Part shown: positions 48,280-57,967 of the stretch, one piece after another
How the letters are laid out: the number at the start of each line of letters is the position of its first letter
Position numbering within the stretch: position 1 is the first letter of the stretch
Assembly (NCBI GenBank): GCA_017524445.1
Contig: JAFXVP010000030.1
Location: 16,131 to 80,130 of the forward strand
DNA: 64,000 nucleotides
Reading direction: 5' to 3'
Source: Clostridia bacterium
GTDB lineage: Bacteria > Bacillota > Clostridia > Christensenellales > CAG-138
Program-made: the position numbers and the translations under genes
Notes under the pieces: model-generated
Seen by the model: only the letters and a program-made list of their open reading frames with translations
Database searches by the model: none
What the model was told of the DNA's origin: nothing

Positions 48280-51200
48280 TCACGCTCCGCCTTTCATATT
48301 CCAATGCGGGTCGGCGGTACCCCAGTATTCGACTTGATTACCGGACACCATGTTTGTCAACACGATCACACCGTTTTCGATCGTCACGAGATACCGGACC
48401 GTCCACGGCTCATTCTTGGCAAAGACAAACTCGAGGCTCAATCCCTTATCCAAAAGGACGAAGTTCGCTGTTCCGTAGTCCATATTGAACGTATTGCGGT
48501 AAGCAAGCGTTCCGTTGCGGTATACCGTGAACACAACCGTAAAGAGCCCGGAAGTCGGACCGAACGAAAGTCTGCACGATTCAAGCTGTCCGTCGCCGTC
48601 GACGTCGCAGACCTCGACGTCCGTGAGCACGTTCAGGATATGCTCCGGATCGTCGACCTGATAAGCCGTTTCCCCGGATTCCGAGGACTCTGTCAGGAAA
48701 GGCGCAGGATTCGGCGTACCGTTCAGCAGCCAGACAAGCTTTTCCGTATACGCCTCGTCGATCTCGTACCAATAACTCGAAAGCGGGTTGCGGAACGGAA
48801 CGACCTCGACGTCAATGTCGTTATCCTCTGTTTCGTAGGTATTCAGAATCAGCAGCATTTCCTCGATCGTCGTGCCCTTCATGCCGCCGATCTCAACGTC
48901 CGTTTTGTTGTCCGACCCGGCAAGCAGCGCGCAGAAATAACCGTCATTGCTCATCTGCCACACATAGACCTTCAGCCCCTTCGATATATCAAGCCCGAAG
49001 TATTCGGGGTACTGCTTTTCCAATCGCTTGTATTCCTGCTGCAGCGCATCGACGGCGCTGTCCGGTGTCAGAGTCGGGATCACCGCGTCCGGCATGCGGG
49101 AGAAGATGCTCGTAACAACGTCGTGCGGTGCAGCGGGGTTGGAATACGATACATCTGCGTCCAAACGGAGCGTGTCCGTTGCCGGGTCATAGGTCAGCGT
49201 TGTATGCGCGGTTGCATCGTCTTTCCGAAGCGCGACGGCATTTCCCGAAACGCTGTACCGATATTGCTCGCTGCGATAGTTCCCTACTGCGGCGTCGTAT
49301 TCCGTCCATGTCACGCTGTTTTTGCCGGAGAATTCCAGAAATTCTTCATGCATCCATGAACCGGAAGTGTCGGGACTGCCGTTCAGCTCGACCCCTGTCA
49401 CCGTCCACTTGCCGACAAGGTCCGGCGTGCGGACAAAAACGCACGTTCTGCCGTCGTCCGATGTGAAAAGCCGCAGCGTGTCCGTTTCCGGATCGTATGT
49501 GATCTCCGGGTCGTTTACGTCCATGCCGTTGGCACGAAGCAAAACGGAATCGGCTTCCGTGAGATACCGGTATTCTGTTCTGGAGGTGAGGCCGTTCGCG
49601 TTTACTGTCCGCAGCTCGGTCATCGTGCCGTCCTGAAATGTCAGTGTGCTTTCTACACCGGCTTCTTCCGCGGAAGCATGCCTTCCGTCATTCCAAATCA
49701 TTTCGGTCATCGTCCAAAAGCTATTCGCAAGGTCCGGAATGCAGCGCTCGTACTCCGCCGTCTCTCCGTTCATGGTGACCGCAAGCACGTCCCGCTCCGC
49801 GTCATAGACAGCGGAAAACAGCGGATCATTTATTCCCGTGTCCACGCTCATAAACCGCAGCTCGCCGTCCTGTTCCGTATAGGTAAGCTGTATGTCCAAA
49901 GCATCCGGAACGCCCGCCCATTGTTTGAGCGTCGCCGTGCCGTCGGCGCGGATCGTGATCCGCTGTTCATAATCGACGCTGTACGCGTACGACCATGCGC
50001 CAACCGAGGTTTTTTCATACAAATTAATATTTGTACTCATTGCATATGTGTTACTATACCCCTCGCCAACATGACCGCAGACTACCGTATCGCCTTCCGA
50101 ATGCAGTTCATAGGTGAAGATCGTTTCGTCCGCCCGCTTTACGGACAGCAGCACATTTCCGTGCCCGTCGTTCGGGTCGAGATCAGCAAAGATCACGCTG
50201 TCCCAGACAAGCACCTCATTTGCCGTCCATTCGCCGCGCCCGATCTGCACCGTCAGCTCCGGTTCTTCGCCTTTTTCGATAAACCAATTCGGATCGTTGG
50301 AAGTCACCGTCACGCGCACCGGATTACCGTCGCCGTTCAGATCAACGGCAGCCAGAAACCCTACAAATCCTTCGCCTGCGCCATAATACTCCGTATATTG
50401 CATCGGCAGCTCGTCCGCTTCGATCGGTGGGCACTTCAAATAGGTTTTCTGTCCTTCCTCGCTCTTGTCGAGGTTCCAGTCCATGTAGATCGGCTCCTTA
50501 CCGTCCGTGTCCATGCATAGGTCAATCGTGAGTTCCTCGTCTCCACCGATGAAGGTGAACCGATACCACAGATTGCCTGTGTTCTTTTGGCTCTGTTCCC
50601 ATTTCTCCACTGTGTAGGAATAACCGTCACGGGAGATTCCGTCCTTAATTATTTCCGCTTTTCGCTCACTTGTGGCAGCATCCGTATAAAACCGGATTTC
50701 CAACAGCAAAACCTGATCCGGATCACCGCTCAAAGCGCACCACAGACCTTCGAGCATATCCTCGGGCAACAGCGTCTTCACGGCGTCCGGCGTGCGTGAG
50801 AAGATCAACCCCAAAGTCAGATCATACTCGCCCGAATAGGTATGCTCCATATACAGCGTATCCGCCGCGGGATCGTAAGTCAGTTCCAGCGTGTCGCCCT
50901 CTTCGTCCGTGAGAATGACCATGTTCCCGGTCACGGTGTATTGCCCTCTTTCCTGTATATCGCCCCGGATGTCTCCCTGGGGGGCAACCCCCGAAAGCGT
51001 CGCGTTTCCGTCCTCGGAAAGCTCCAGAGTGATCTGAACGTCACCGATCGTCTTCGGATCAACAATATTATCGTCAATTCGGATTTCGGTTACCGTCCAC
51101 TTGCCAAGCAGCGGATCGACGACGGGATCGGTCGCGCCGTGCGAACTGCGCCCGATGCCCGGAGCGAACACCGCGATCACGACGCTTGCGGCGACGAGCA

Positions 51201-51414
51201 CCGCCGCGGCCGCGCCCGCAAGCACCTTGCCGATGGGGAATCTGCGCTTTTTCGGTTCCGCGCCGGTCGCGGACGATTTCGCCGCGTCCGTTTGTGCCGA
51301 TCTATTTTGGGTCCCTCCTGCCGTTTCCGCCGCGCGCAGCAGTCCGTCCGCAAACGACTGCGGCATCTCGGGAAAGAGGCCCCTCTTTAATCTTGTATCG
51401 AAACTGCTGTTCAT
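48280..51414 (-). CDS. Giant membrane-anchored partner of an ECF sigma factor (probable anti-sigma)
   Basis: The protein has 1044 residues. A cytoplasmic N-terminus of about 60 residues has no zinc anti-sigma motif. One membrane segment (about 62-86) is followed by about 950 extracellular residues containing several lipocalin-like beta-barrel modules. These begin with LLGKWTVTEIRI- or LVGKWTVTGVEL-type segments and include TYDPATDTLRL-type strands, at least four times. The C-terminal 250 residues differ. The start overlaps the sigma gene by 4 bp, as for sigma/anti-sigma pairs. The ectodomain could sense an extracellular ligand or envelope stress; this is inference. Confidence 0.8.
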   Translation of the reverse strand: MNSSFDTRLKRGLFPEMPQSFADGLLRAAETAGGTQNRSAQTDAAKSSATGAEPKKRRFPIGKVLAGAAAAVLVAASVVIAVFAPGIGRSSHGATDPVVDPLLGKWTVTEIRIDDNIVDPKTIGDVQITLELSEDGNATLSGVAPQGDIRGDIQERGQYTVTGNMVILTDEEGDTLELTYDPAADTLYMEHTYSGEYDLTLGLIFSRTPDAVKTLLPEDMLEGLWCALSGDPDQVLLLEIRFYTDAATSERKAEIIKDGISRDGYSYTVEKWEQSQKNTGNLWYRFTFIGGDEELTIDLCMDTDGKEPIYMDWNLDKSEEGQKTYLKCPPIEADELPMQYTEYYGAGEGFVGFLAAVDLNGDGNPVRVTVTSNDPNWFIEKGEEPELTVQIGRGEWTANEVLVWDSVIFADLDPNDGHGNVLLSVKRADETIFTYELHSEGDTVVCGHVGEGYSNTYAMSTNINLYEKTSVGAWSYAYSVDYEQRITIRADGTATLKQWAGVPDALDIQLTYTEQDGELRFMSVDTGINDPLFSAVYDAERDVLAVTMNGETAEYERCIPDLANSFWTMTEMIWNDGRHASAEEAGVESTLTFQDGTMTELRTVNANGLTSRTEYRYLTEADSVLLRANGMDVNDPEITYDPETDTLRLFTSDDGRTCVFVRTPDLVGKWTVTGVELNGSPDTSGSWMHEEFLEFSGKNSVTWTEYDAAVGNYRSEQYRYSVSGNAVALRKDDATAHTTLTYDPATDTLRLDADVSYSNPAAPHDVVTSIFSRMPDAVIPTLTPDSAVDALQQEYKRLEKQYPEYFGLDISKGLKVYVWQMSNDGYFCALLAGSDNKTDVEIGGMKGTTIEEMLLILNTYETEDNDIDVEVVPFRNPLSSYWYEIDEAYTEKLVWLLNGTPNPAPFLTESSESGETAYQVDDPEHILNVLTDVEVCDVDGDGQLESCRLSFGPTSGLFTVVFTVYRNGTLAYRNTFNMDYGTANFVLLDKGLSLEFVFAKNEPWTVRYLVTIENGVIVLTNMVSGNQVEYWGTADPHWNMKGGA

Positions 51415-51899
51415 AGCATTGCCTCCTGTTCCGAAAGCTTTTTCCGAAGCGCCTCCCGTGCGCGGGAAAGCCGCGAGCGCACCGTGCCTTCGCTGACCTC
51501 GCAGATCTTTGCGATCTCGCGGGTCGAATAACCCTCAAAATAAAACAGCGTGATCGCAAGCCGCTCGTCCTCCGTCAGCGTGTCGAACGCGCGGTTCAGA
51601 TCGAGGTCCGGCACCTCCATGTCGTAGCCGATGGGTTCGCATGCGTCGAGGTTGACCGTGCGCTGTGCGGAGCGCACAAAATTACTGCATTCGTTTTTCA
51701 GAATGCGGATCATCCATGTCTTGAAATATCGCCGTTCTTTGAGCTTGTCTAAATGGGTGTACGCCTTTAAAACCGCGTTCTGCGCGGCGTCCTCGCAGTC
51801 CGCGCGGTTCCGAAGGATCGCGAACGCGACGCGGAACATCGTCGGCGCCATTGCTTCGATCTCATGCGAAAACCATGCGTCCCCGTTCCTGTTTGTCAA
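51411..51899 (-). CDS. ECF-type RNA polymerase sigma factor
   Basis: The protein has 162 residues. Region 2 is FRVAFAILRNRADCEDAAQN followed by KAYTHLDKL and FKTWMIRILKN, and region 4 is DERLAITLFYFEGYSTREIA with EGTVRSRLSRAR. Region 3 is absent, as expected for ECF factors. The likely start is TTG at 51897-51899, with AAGGAGGGG upstream; the next ATG would remove region 2 residues. It is coupled by a 4-bp overlap to its membrane partner. Confidence 0.94.
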   Translation of the reverse strand: MTNRNGDAWFSHEIEAMAPTMFRVAFAILRNRADCEDAAQNAVLKAYTHLDKLKERRYFKTWMIRILKNECSNFVRSAQRTVNLDACEPIGYDMEVPDLDLNRAFDTLTEDERLAITLFYFEGYSTREIAKICEVSEGTVRSRLSRAREALRKKLSEQEAML

Positions 51900-51976
51900 A
51901 ACGCGCTCCCCTCCTTTCGTTTTGCCCTATACCTATTAGACACGCGGCAGCGGCAAAATGTTGCGTGAATTTCGAA

Positions 51977-52026
51977 AAAAAGAAAAAAGCGGAGAAAACC
52001 CGCCCGAATGTACGATCTATCTCCGC
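51977..52026 (-). terminator. Terminator of the Big2-like gene
   Basis: On the minus strand GCGGAGA (52026-52020, inside the last codons) pairs with TCTCCGC (51995-51989) around a 24-nt loop containing GGGCGGG, then TTTTTTCTTTTTTT. Confidence 0.75.
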
Positions 52027-52613
52027 GTAAGCGTCACGACCGCGCCGTCCCGGTCGAGACGCAGGGTGTCGGTCAGCCGGTCGTAATACAGGACCGCGCC
52101 GTTCGCCGCGACAAGCTTTGTATAGCGGTACGCATTGCCGATCTCGCCGTCAGTGAACGCGTCGCGGGTCCATTGGATCTTTTCGCCGTCGAGCGTGCCG
52201 GAAAGGTCGTTTGCGATCGAAAGCGCCGTACCGTTTTCGGCGATCCACTCCCCCGCGATCACGGTCTCAGGAAGGACCGTCACGTCGACGACGGCTTCGA
52301 GCCCGTCGAGGGTCGCCTTGACCTGACACGCGCCCGGCGCGAGCGCAACGATCATTTCGTTCTTTTCGTCGACCCACGCGACGATGCCGTCCGGCGCGGT
52401 CACCTTGTATTTCAATAGCCGCGTCGAGGCGCGCTCCGGTCCGATCGTGTGCACGACGCGCCGCCCTTCGTCCATTTTCAGCGTCAGCGCCGTTTCGGAA
52501 AGCGTCAGCGTTTCGGCGGGCACGGTGCGCACGAGAAGAAAGAGCCCAAAGACCTGCGCCGCCGCGAACACGCCGAGCGCAAGAAGGATCAGGATCTTTT
52601 TCCACCGTTTCAT
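52017..52613 (-). CDS. Membrane-anchored Big2-like / lipocalin-like protein
   Basis: The protein has 198 residues. One membrane segment (about 6-28) precedes a Big2-type Ig-like domain (about 32-115: ETLTLSETALTLKMDEG to VVDVTVL) and a small lipocalin-like module (about 120-198: IAGEWIAENGTALSIAND, then YYDRLTDTLRLDRDG). The last motif also appears repeatedly in the neighbouring anti-sigma-like protein, so the two may act together. The start at 52613 has CGGAGGGAACGG. The gap to the sigma gene includes a terminator, so it is a separate transcript. Confidence 0.75.
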   Translation of the reverse strand: MKRWKKILILLALGVFAAAQVFGLFLLVRTVPAETLTLSETALTLKMDEGRRVVHTIGPERASTRLLKYKVTAPDGIVAWVDEKNEMIVALAPGACQVKATLDGLEAVVDVTVLPETVIAGEWIAENGTALSIANDLSGTLDGEKIQWTRDAFTDGEIGNAYRYTKLVAANGAVLYYDRLTDTLRLDRDGAVVTLTRR

Positions 52614-52684
52614 CTGCCGTTCCCTCCGTTTTGATACCTCTATTGTACCCGCCCGGAAGCAGGATGTCAACGGCGCCGCAGGCG

Positions 52685-53098
52685 CGCGTACACGCAAGCG
52701 ATTTTTCCGCCCGCAAAGCGCGCGAAAACAATGCAGAATGTAGAATGCAGAATGTAGAATGAATGAAGATTTTCCGCCGGAAAATCTTTTTTATGATGAC
52801 TTTGCCGTCAATTCATGCGACAAGCGCGTACACGCAAGCGGTTTCTTCCGCCCGCAGAGTACGCGAAAATAATGCAGAATGCAGAATGTAGAATGAATGA
52901 AGATTTTCCGCCGGAAAATCATTTTTATGATGGCTTTGCCGTCAATTCATGCGAGAAGCGCGTACCCGCAAGCGGTTTCTTCCGCCCGCAGAGCGCGCGA
53001 AAACAATGAAGAATGCAGAATGCAGAATGTAGAATGAATGAAGATTTTCCGCCGGAAAATCATTTTTATGATGGCTTTGCCGTCAATTCATGCGAGAA
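52685..53098 (+). repeat. Three tandem copies of a ~135-bp repeat
   Basis: Copies are marked by GAAGATTTTCCGCCGGAAAA at 52765, 52899 and 53040, so the period is 134 then 141 bp. Each also has CGCGTAC(A/C)CGCAAGCG, TTCCGCCCGCA(A/G)AG, minisatellite-like runs of AATGCAGAATGTAG and GATG(A/G)CTTTGCCGTCAATTC. Inner palindrome GATTTTCCGCCGGAAAATC. Open frames through it are not protein-like. Confidence 0.85.
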
Positions 53099-53134
53099 GC
53101 GCAATACACCCGGCGCGCTGCATCAGCCATTGGT

Positions 53135-53345
53135 GTGTAATCAATGCCTTCCCCTGCGTACAGCATGGAGAAGAGATGGCGACGCGCGGGAAGCGTGCGA
53201 CGGCACCGCTGTAACGAAGCATGGTACGCGGTAGACAACGCATCGCGTTGTCGCGCGAATTACCTATGTAACGGAGCGCAGCGGAGTGGTAAGCGAAGTG
53301 TGATACGGCACCGAAGGTGACGGATGAGGTTCCCTTGTGAATCCG
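53135..53345 (+). repeat. GATGGCGACGCGCG repeat element
   Basis: A CCTTCCCC/GGAGAAG-type stem, GAGATGGCGACGCGCGGG, CGACGGCACCGCTGTAACGA, a CAACGCATCGCGTTG hairpin, TATGTAACGGAGCGCAGCGG and CACCGAAGGTGACGGATGAGG follow in order. Compared with 47042-47160, the order of constant parts is kept while the hairpin stems differ. The remaining sequence to 53490 shows no gene; the whole gap 52614-53639 is noncoding. Confidence 0.78.
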
Positions 53346-53497
53346 CGCCGCCGGCGCGCAATACCCGCAAAAGGTTGGCAGCGACGGTTTTTCGTCGTGA
53401 GGGCGTTTACAACCGAGCAGAAAAACCGAGCGAGACCTTTTGCGGAGAGGAGCCGCAATGTGAATTGTGAGCGGTGACGTTTGATTATAAGTCACGA

Positions 53498-53533
53498 ACC
53501 ACCCGTGAACATGAACACATAGCGGGTGGTTTA
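53498..53533 (+). repeat. Hairpin with ACCACCCG/CGGGTGGT stem
   Basis: An 8-bp stem around a 17-nt loop is followed by TTATTGTTTCG, resembling a plus-strand terminator although no plus-strand gene precedes it. It may be part of the adjoining repeat element. Confidence 0.6.
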
Positions 53534-53567
53534 TTGTTTCGCTTCGCTCAACTGTATGAAGACGTAA

Positions 53568-53597
53568 AAAAGGCGAAGCCGTGCGGCTTCGCCTTTT
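53568..53597 (-). terminator. Intrinsic terminator of the large secreted protein gene
   Basis: A 13-bp stem AAAAGGCGAAGCC/GGCTTCGCCTTTT with a 4-nt loop; on the minus strand TTTTTTACG follows. Next to it (53600-53623) is a GGGGCGTCGA/TCGACGCCCC hairpin. Confidence 0.82.
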
Positions 53598-53639
53598 ACG
53601 GGGCGTCGAGGTCGACGCCCCCTGCATTCGTCGGTTGGT

Positions 53640-56600
53640 TCAGTTTTCCGGCTGCGCGTCCTTATACGCCTTTGCCGCGACGTAGTATGCGTAGATCGCG
53701 CAGACGCCGTTCTTTGCGGCCGTGTTGTCCGCATACGCGCTCGAGTTCAGTATGCTCCTTACGTACGAGAACACCGACACCTCGACTGTCGCGTCGCCGC
53801 TGTCGGTCGTCGCGACGATGGTGTAGGTCGTGCCGAGCAGATGCGCGCCGATATTCGGGATCTCCACGACGTACCGTCCGCCTTCCGGCGTCGCCGTATA
53901 CGGATCGCCGTCGAGCGTCACGGTGAATTCGCCGCTGTAGTTTTTGACCGGCTTGAAATACACCAGGATCGTCGTGTCGCTGTCCAGACGCACGCTGTAC
54001 GTGATCTTCTGGATATCCGTGCTCTCGTTGTTGCGCACGAGTGCGAACTCCGCGACATCCTCCGCGATATCTTCGGCGTTATAGCCATCCTTCTCATAGA
54101 AGATATCCATCGGGGCGTACTGATCGTCGCCGTCGCCGAGCGACCAATCCTTGACGCCTTCGAGGAAGAGCTGCACGTAGTGGCCGTAGTCCGCAAGCGC
54201 GTGGACGAGGCTGACCGTCGGTTCGTCATACTGGTTCTCCAAATCCTCGAACGTTTCGATATACTGCGCGATCGAGTACTCTTCGGAGACCGTCAGCCCG
54301 TCGCCGTAATGGAACGTCGCGGTGATCGTGTCCGCCATCTGGATCGGGGCCACGTAGCAGGTGAAGCCGTAATACGTGCTGTCCCCGTTCATGTTGTCCT
54401 CGTCAAGCGGGACCGGATCGGAGGGTACTTCGCCCGCGCCGGAGATTTCAAACGTCATGTAGCTTTCCGTATAGTCGACGCCTGCGATCGCCGGAAGATC
54501 CATAAAGAAGTTCACGCCGATCTTGCCGTCCAGCGTCAGCGAATGCGTCTTGAATTCCGGCTCCGCTCCTTCTCCGATGTAGAAGTATCCGCCGAATGCG
54601 CTCCAGGCGTTGTTGTAGGTCGTCTGGAAGTAGATATTCACGCTGCCCGCGTGCGCGGCGTCGACGTGGTACTGCGTATACTCTCCGTCCGGATACCATG
54701 CGTCGATCACGTTGTTCGTGAGGTGGACGACCTTGATCTCGTCACCCTCCGCGAGCGTCGTGCTGAGCATGTACTCGTTCTCGTTGCCCGGGTTCACCTC
54801 GAACTTTTCATCGGCGTTGATCGCCGTGAACGTCCAGTCCGGTCCGATCAGGTAGTAGCCGTCTTCGAGCTCGTCCTCCGTCCACTGCGCGATCAGCGTG
54901 TAGTCGTTTGCGTAGTAACCGACGCCCGGATTGGCTTCGGCTGAATCCTCGCCAAGCACCAGCAGCCAGTTTGCGAAGGTATGGTTGTTCCAGGTGAACG
55001 GATTGTCCGGAAGCGTGAAAGCGTCGAGGCCGACGCTGTACGGCGAGAACTGTCCGTTCATCGAAGAGGAGAGATCCTCCGCCCAGACGCCTTCGTCCAA
55101 GCTTGTGATATAAAGCAGATCGCCGCCCGCGTCGCCCGGATCGAGCGTCACGGTATACTTCGGACCGAACTCTGCGATCACCGTGACGGCGCTTCCCGGC
55201 ATGATGAAGTAGTTTTCTTCGATCTCGGTCTCTGCTTTGACGACGCTGACCGGCGCGCCGCTCTTCGTAAGGCCGGCAGGCGTTCCGATCTTCGCATTCG
55301 GTGTGAGCTTGCCTTCGGGCTGCTTTGCGATCTGCATCGGAGCGGAATCAAGCGCACCTTCAGGCGCCGCGATCACCGTTTCCTGCCCGTCTTCGTCGAC
55401 ATAGGCGAGATATTCAAGTACCGCGCCCTGATCCGGCGTGACGTTCAGCGGAACGAAATCGCCCGGCTTTGCCCGCGTGACAAACGTAACGACGGTACCG
55501 TGTTCGATGTTCTCGTCAACCGTGACGGGGTAACCGCCCGGCAGGATCACATCCGCCGCGGAAACCGGCTGCATGCCTTCCTCGTCCAGATAATAATATC
55601 CGCAGACGTCGCAGACGTAATACGCGATGTTGCCGTCTTCCGTTTCGGTGGGTTCCTTTGCGGGAACGTACGTCATCGAGTGGTTGCCCGTCTCGCACGG
55701 ATCGACGGGCGTGCCTTTGATCGAAACGTCGTCGATGTTCAGCCAGTACATATCGGTGACGTTATAGTGACGGATCGCAATGTGAACGACCGGCTCGCCG
55801 ACAAATTCGGACAGATCCGCCGTGTATTCCCGATACTCGCCGTCCGTCGTATAATCCTCCGAAACCTTCACCCAATCGTCCGGGTTATACGTCGTTCCGG
55901 CATAGAACGCGAACACTTCACCGTTCGCGCTGCTGTCCTGTCCTCTTGCCCACGCGGAAAGCGTCGCGTCGGTGCATTCGGCAAGCGAGAACGCCGGAGA
56001 AACGGCGATGTTATCGGGCGAAAGCGCGCCGATGTTGTTGATGTAGGACGCGGAGTGGATGATACCGACGCCGCCGTAACAGGTCCAACCTTCGTCGTAG
56101 ACCCAATCCCAGTTGTATCCGTCGCCGTCCGCGTCATAGAACCACCAGTCGACGGGCTCTTTCTCAAAGTCCCAATATGCGATCAGATCCGAATGGACCG
56201 TATAGCCGCATTCGGTGCAGACGTCGACGACGACGCCGTCTTCCATATGCATTTCAAAGGTGCAGTCCTCGGTCCTCGTTTCGTGGCAGCGGTCGCAGGT
56301 ATAGGTATGCGTGCCGTTGTTGTTGCTGACCGCCTCGCCCCAGTTGTGACCGAGCGCGGGCGAATTAAACACGTCGCCCGGCATTGCAGGTTCCGTGCCG
56401 TCCTCGTCATAAAACATTCTGCCGCAGTTTTCGCACTCCCAGTAGGCGCAATGTCCGCCTTCGGTGCAGGTCGCTTCCGCAGCCGGTACTTCGACAAGCA
56501 CGTGGTCGGTGCATTCCGCATACGTTGCGGACACTTCCACGTAGTCGACATACACATAATACTGATCCGTGCAGTTATAGTGCCGGATCGCGAGATAAAC

Positions 56601-57677
56601 GAACGGTTCGCCTGCAAAGTCGGACAGGTCGAACGCAAGTTGTTCATACGAGCTGGTGGGGCTGATATCTTCGGAGATCTTCGTCATGGAATCGACGTCC
56701 GTCGAAATGCCCGCGTACAGCGCGATAATGTCATCGTAGCTGGAATCCTTTACCCACAGATTAACCCATGCGCTGTCGGTTCCGATCAGAGAGAACGCCG
56801 GAGAGATCGCCCAGTTGTCCGGCGTCAGCGCGCTGCCGTTGTACCATGAATCGGAGCGGAGCACATAGTCTCCCTCATACGCGCTGCTGGTCGAATACCA
56901 CTCCCAGTTATAGCCGTCGCCGTCCGCGTCGACAAAGGTCCAGTCGGTCGGCTCCTCCTCAAAGTCCCAGAGCGCGACCCGTCCCTCGCCGGTCAACTCA
57001 TTCGTATAGGAATACCCGCATTGCGTGCAGGTATGCGTCGTGAAGCCGCCGTCCGAATGATCCTCATAGGTGCAGGGGTCGGTCTGGGTTATGCCGCAGC
57101 GAGCGCAGGTATGCGTATGCGTGCCGTTGTTGTTGCTGGTCGCGATCTCCCAGTCGTGACCGAGCGGTTCGATCTCACGCGTGATTTCCTCGCCGCAGAT
57201 CGTGCAGGTTCCGGTCTCCTCGCCCGGCTCGGTACAGGTCGCGGGGGTTACGGTCGTCCACGCGTCAACGCTGTGCACCTCCGAATAGAGCGGGTATGAA
57301 CCGGTATTGCCGGTGCCCCAGATACGGGCCCCGAGATAATAGGTCTCCCCTTCCGTCAGCGTAACGACAAGTCTGAAATTGTATTCGTCGCCGCTGTCGT
57401 CATCCGACGCCGTCTGCGTCCCTTCGGCGTCATAGAGATACACTATCGTATCACGGCTTCCGGTGGAGTAGAACGTGTATTGACACGAAAACTCCGGAAC
57501 GACCTTGAAATACGCGTACTGTCCTCCGGTCGTGATGTTTACCGTCGCCACTTCTCCCGGAATGAGCACCGGGGCGTTTTCCATGTCCTCTGCCGTGATC
57601 GCGCCCGCCGCCGGAATTCCGACGCACAGCGCCATACAGAGCGCAAGCAAAACAGCTATCGTTTTTCTCCTCATCAT
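53640..57677 (-). CDS. Large secreted multi-domain surface protein
   Basis: The protein has 1345 residues. A signal peptide (about 1-27) is followed by a beta domain (30-135), then Cys-pair modules (TCTICGEE, TCARCG, TCTQCGYSY) typical of Clostridial secreted proteins. Two similar choice-of-anchor-J/cleaved-adhesin-like domains (about 230-385 and 500-660) each open with a WDFE(E/K)EP phrase. An InlB-B-like repeat (about 870-950) and a C-terminal module starting LTLDGKIGVNFFMDLP follow. There is no sortase motif or anchor. A role in adhesion or substrate binding is likely. AAGGAGGATTCG precedes the start. Confidence 0.85.
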   Translation of the reverse strand: MMRRKTIAVLLALCMALCVGIPAAGAITAEDMENAPVLIPGEVATVNITTGGQYAYFKVVPEFSCQYTFYSTGSRDTIVYLYDAEGTQTASDDDSGDEYNFRLVVTLTEGETYYLGARIWGTGNTGSYPLYSEVHSVDAWTTVTPATCTEPGEETGTCTICGEEITREIEPLGHDWEIATSNNNGTHTHTCARCGITQTDPCTYEDHSDGGFTTHTCTQCGYSYTNELTGEGRVALWDFEEEPTDWTFVDADGDGYNWEWYSTSSAYEGDYVLRSDSWYNGSALTPDNWAISPAFSLIGTDSAWVNLWVKDSSYDDIIALYAGISTDVDSMTKISEDISPTSSYEQLAFDLSDFAGEPFVYLAIRHYNCTDQYYVYVDYVEVSATYAECTDHVLVEVPAAEATCTEGGHCAYWECENCGRMFYDEDGTEPAMPGDVFNSPALGHNWGEAVSNNNGTHTYTCDRCHETRTEDCTFEMHMEDGVVVDVCTECGYTVHSDLIAYWDFEKEPVDWWFYDADGDGYNWDWVYDEGWTCYGGVGIIHSASYINNIGALSPDNIAVSPAFSLAECTDATLSAWARGQDSSANGEVFAFYAGTTYNPDDWVKVSEDYTTDGEYREYTADLSEFVGEPVVHIAIRHYNVTDMYWLNIDDVSIKGTPVDPCETGNHSMTYVPAKEPTETEDGNIAYYVCDVCGYYYLDEEGMQPVSAADVILPGGYPVTVDENIEHGTVVTFVTRAKPGDFVPLNVTPDQGAVLEYLAYVDEDGQETVIAAPEGALDSAPMQIAKQPEGKLTPNAKIGTPAGLTKSGAPVSVVKAETEIEENYFIMPGSAVTVIAEFGPKYTVTLDPGDAGGDLLYITSLDEGVWAEDLSSSMNGQFSPYSVGLDAFTLPDNPFTWNNHTFANWLLVLGEDSAEANPGVGYYANDYTLIAQWTEDELEDGYYLIGPDWTFTAINADEKFEVNPGNENEYMLSTTLAEGDEIKVVHLTNNVIDAWYPDGEYTQYHVDAAHAGSVNIYFQTTYNNAWSAFGGYFYIGEGAEPEFKTHSLTLDGKIGVNFFMDLPAIAGVDYTESYMTFEISGAGEVPSDPVPLDEDNMNGDSTYYGFTCYVAPIQMADTITATFHYGDGLTVSEEYSIAQYIETFEDLENQYDEPTVSLVHALADYGHYVQLFLEGVKDWSLGDGDDQYAPMDIFYEKDGYNAEDIAEDVAEFALVRNNESTDIQKITYSVRLDSDTTILVYFKPVKNYSGEFTVTLDGDPYTATPEGGRYVVEIPNIGAHLLGTTYTIVATTDSGDATVEVSVFSYVRSILNSSAYADNTAAKNGVCAIYAYYVAAKAYKDAQPEN

Positions 57678-57890
57678 CGAATCCTCCTTGTTGATTGAAT
57701 TTCATGCCGCGCTTCATAAACCGCACAGCATCTTATCCTATATTATAGGATACTACGTGACCTCCCCCGTGTCAACCGTCTTTGCGCAAACAATATATAT
57801 TTTAACATATTTTCGCTCGCTGCGATGTTCTTCAAGGAGAAAGCAAATACCCGGCGTGCGCACATTTCTTGCAGAGCGCGTTTTTTGGCA

Positions 57891-57919
57891 TTGTGAAAAA
57901 GAAAACGATGTGCTATAAT
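57891..57919 (+). promoter_or_regulatory. Sigma-A-type promoter of dnaX
   Basis: TTGTGA (57891-57896), 17 bp, TATAAT (57914-57919). The remaining gap 57678-57890 holds no SRP RNA, although that gene often precedes dnaX in Firmicutes. Confidence 0.8.
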
Positions 57920-57967
57920 ACATGATGAAAGAGTATGCGGCCCCTGCCGCTGAAAGGAACAGACGCC

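Noticed and set aside
52815..53234. Two small plus-strand open frames sharing MQNAECRMNEDFPPENHF
   Set aside because: They are the tandem DNA repeat read in one frame, without ribosome sites or promoters.
57678..57890. SRP RNA gene expected before dnaX
   Set aside because: No hairpin with the conserved SRP apical sequence is seen on either strand.
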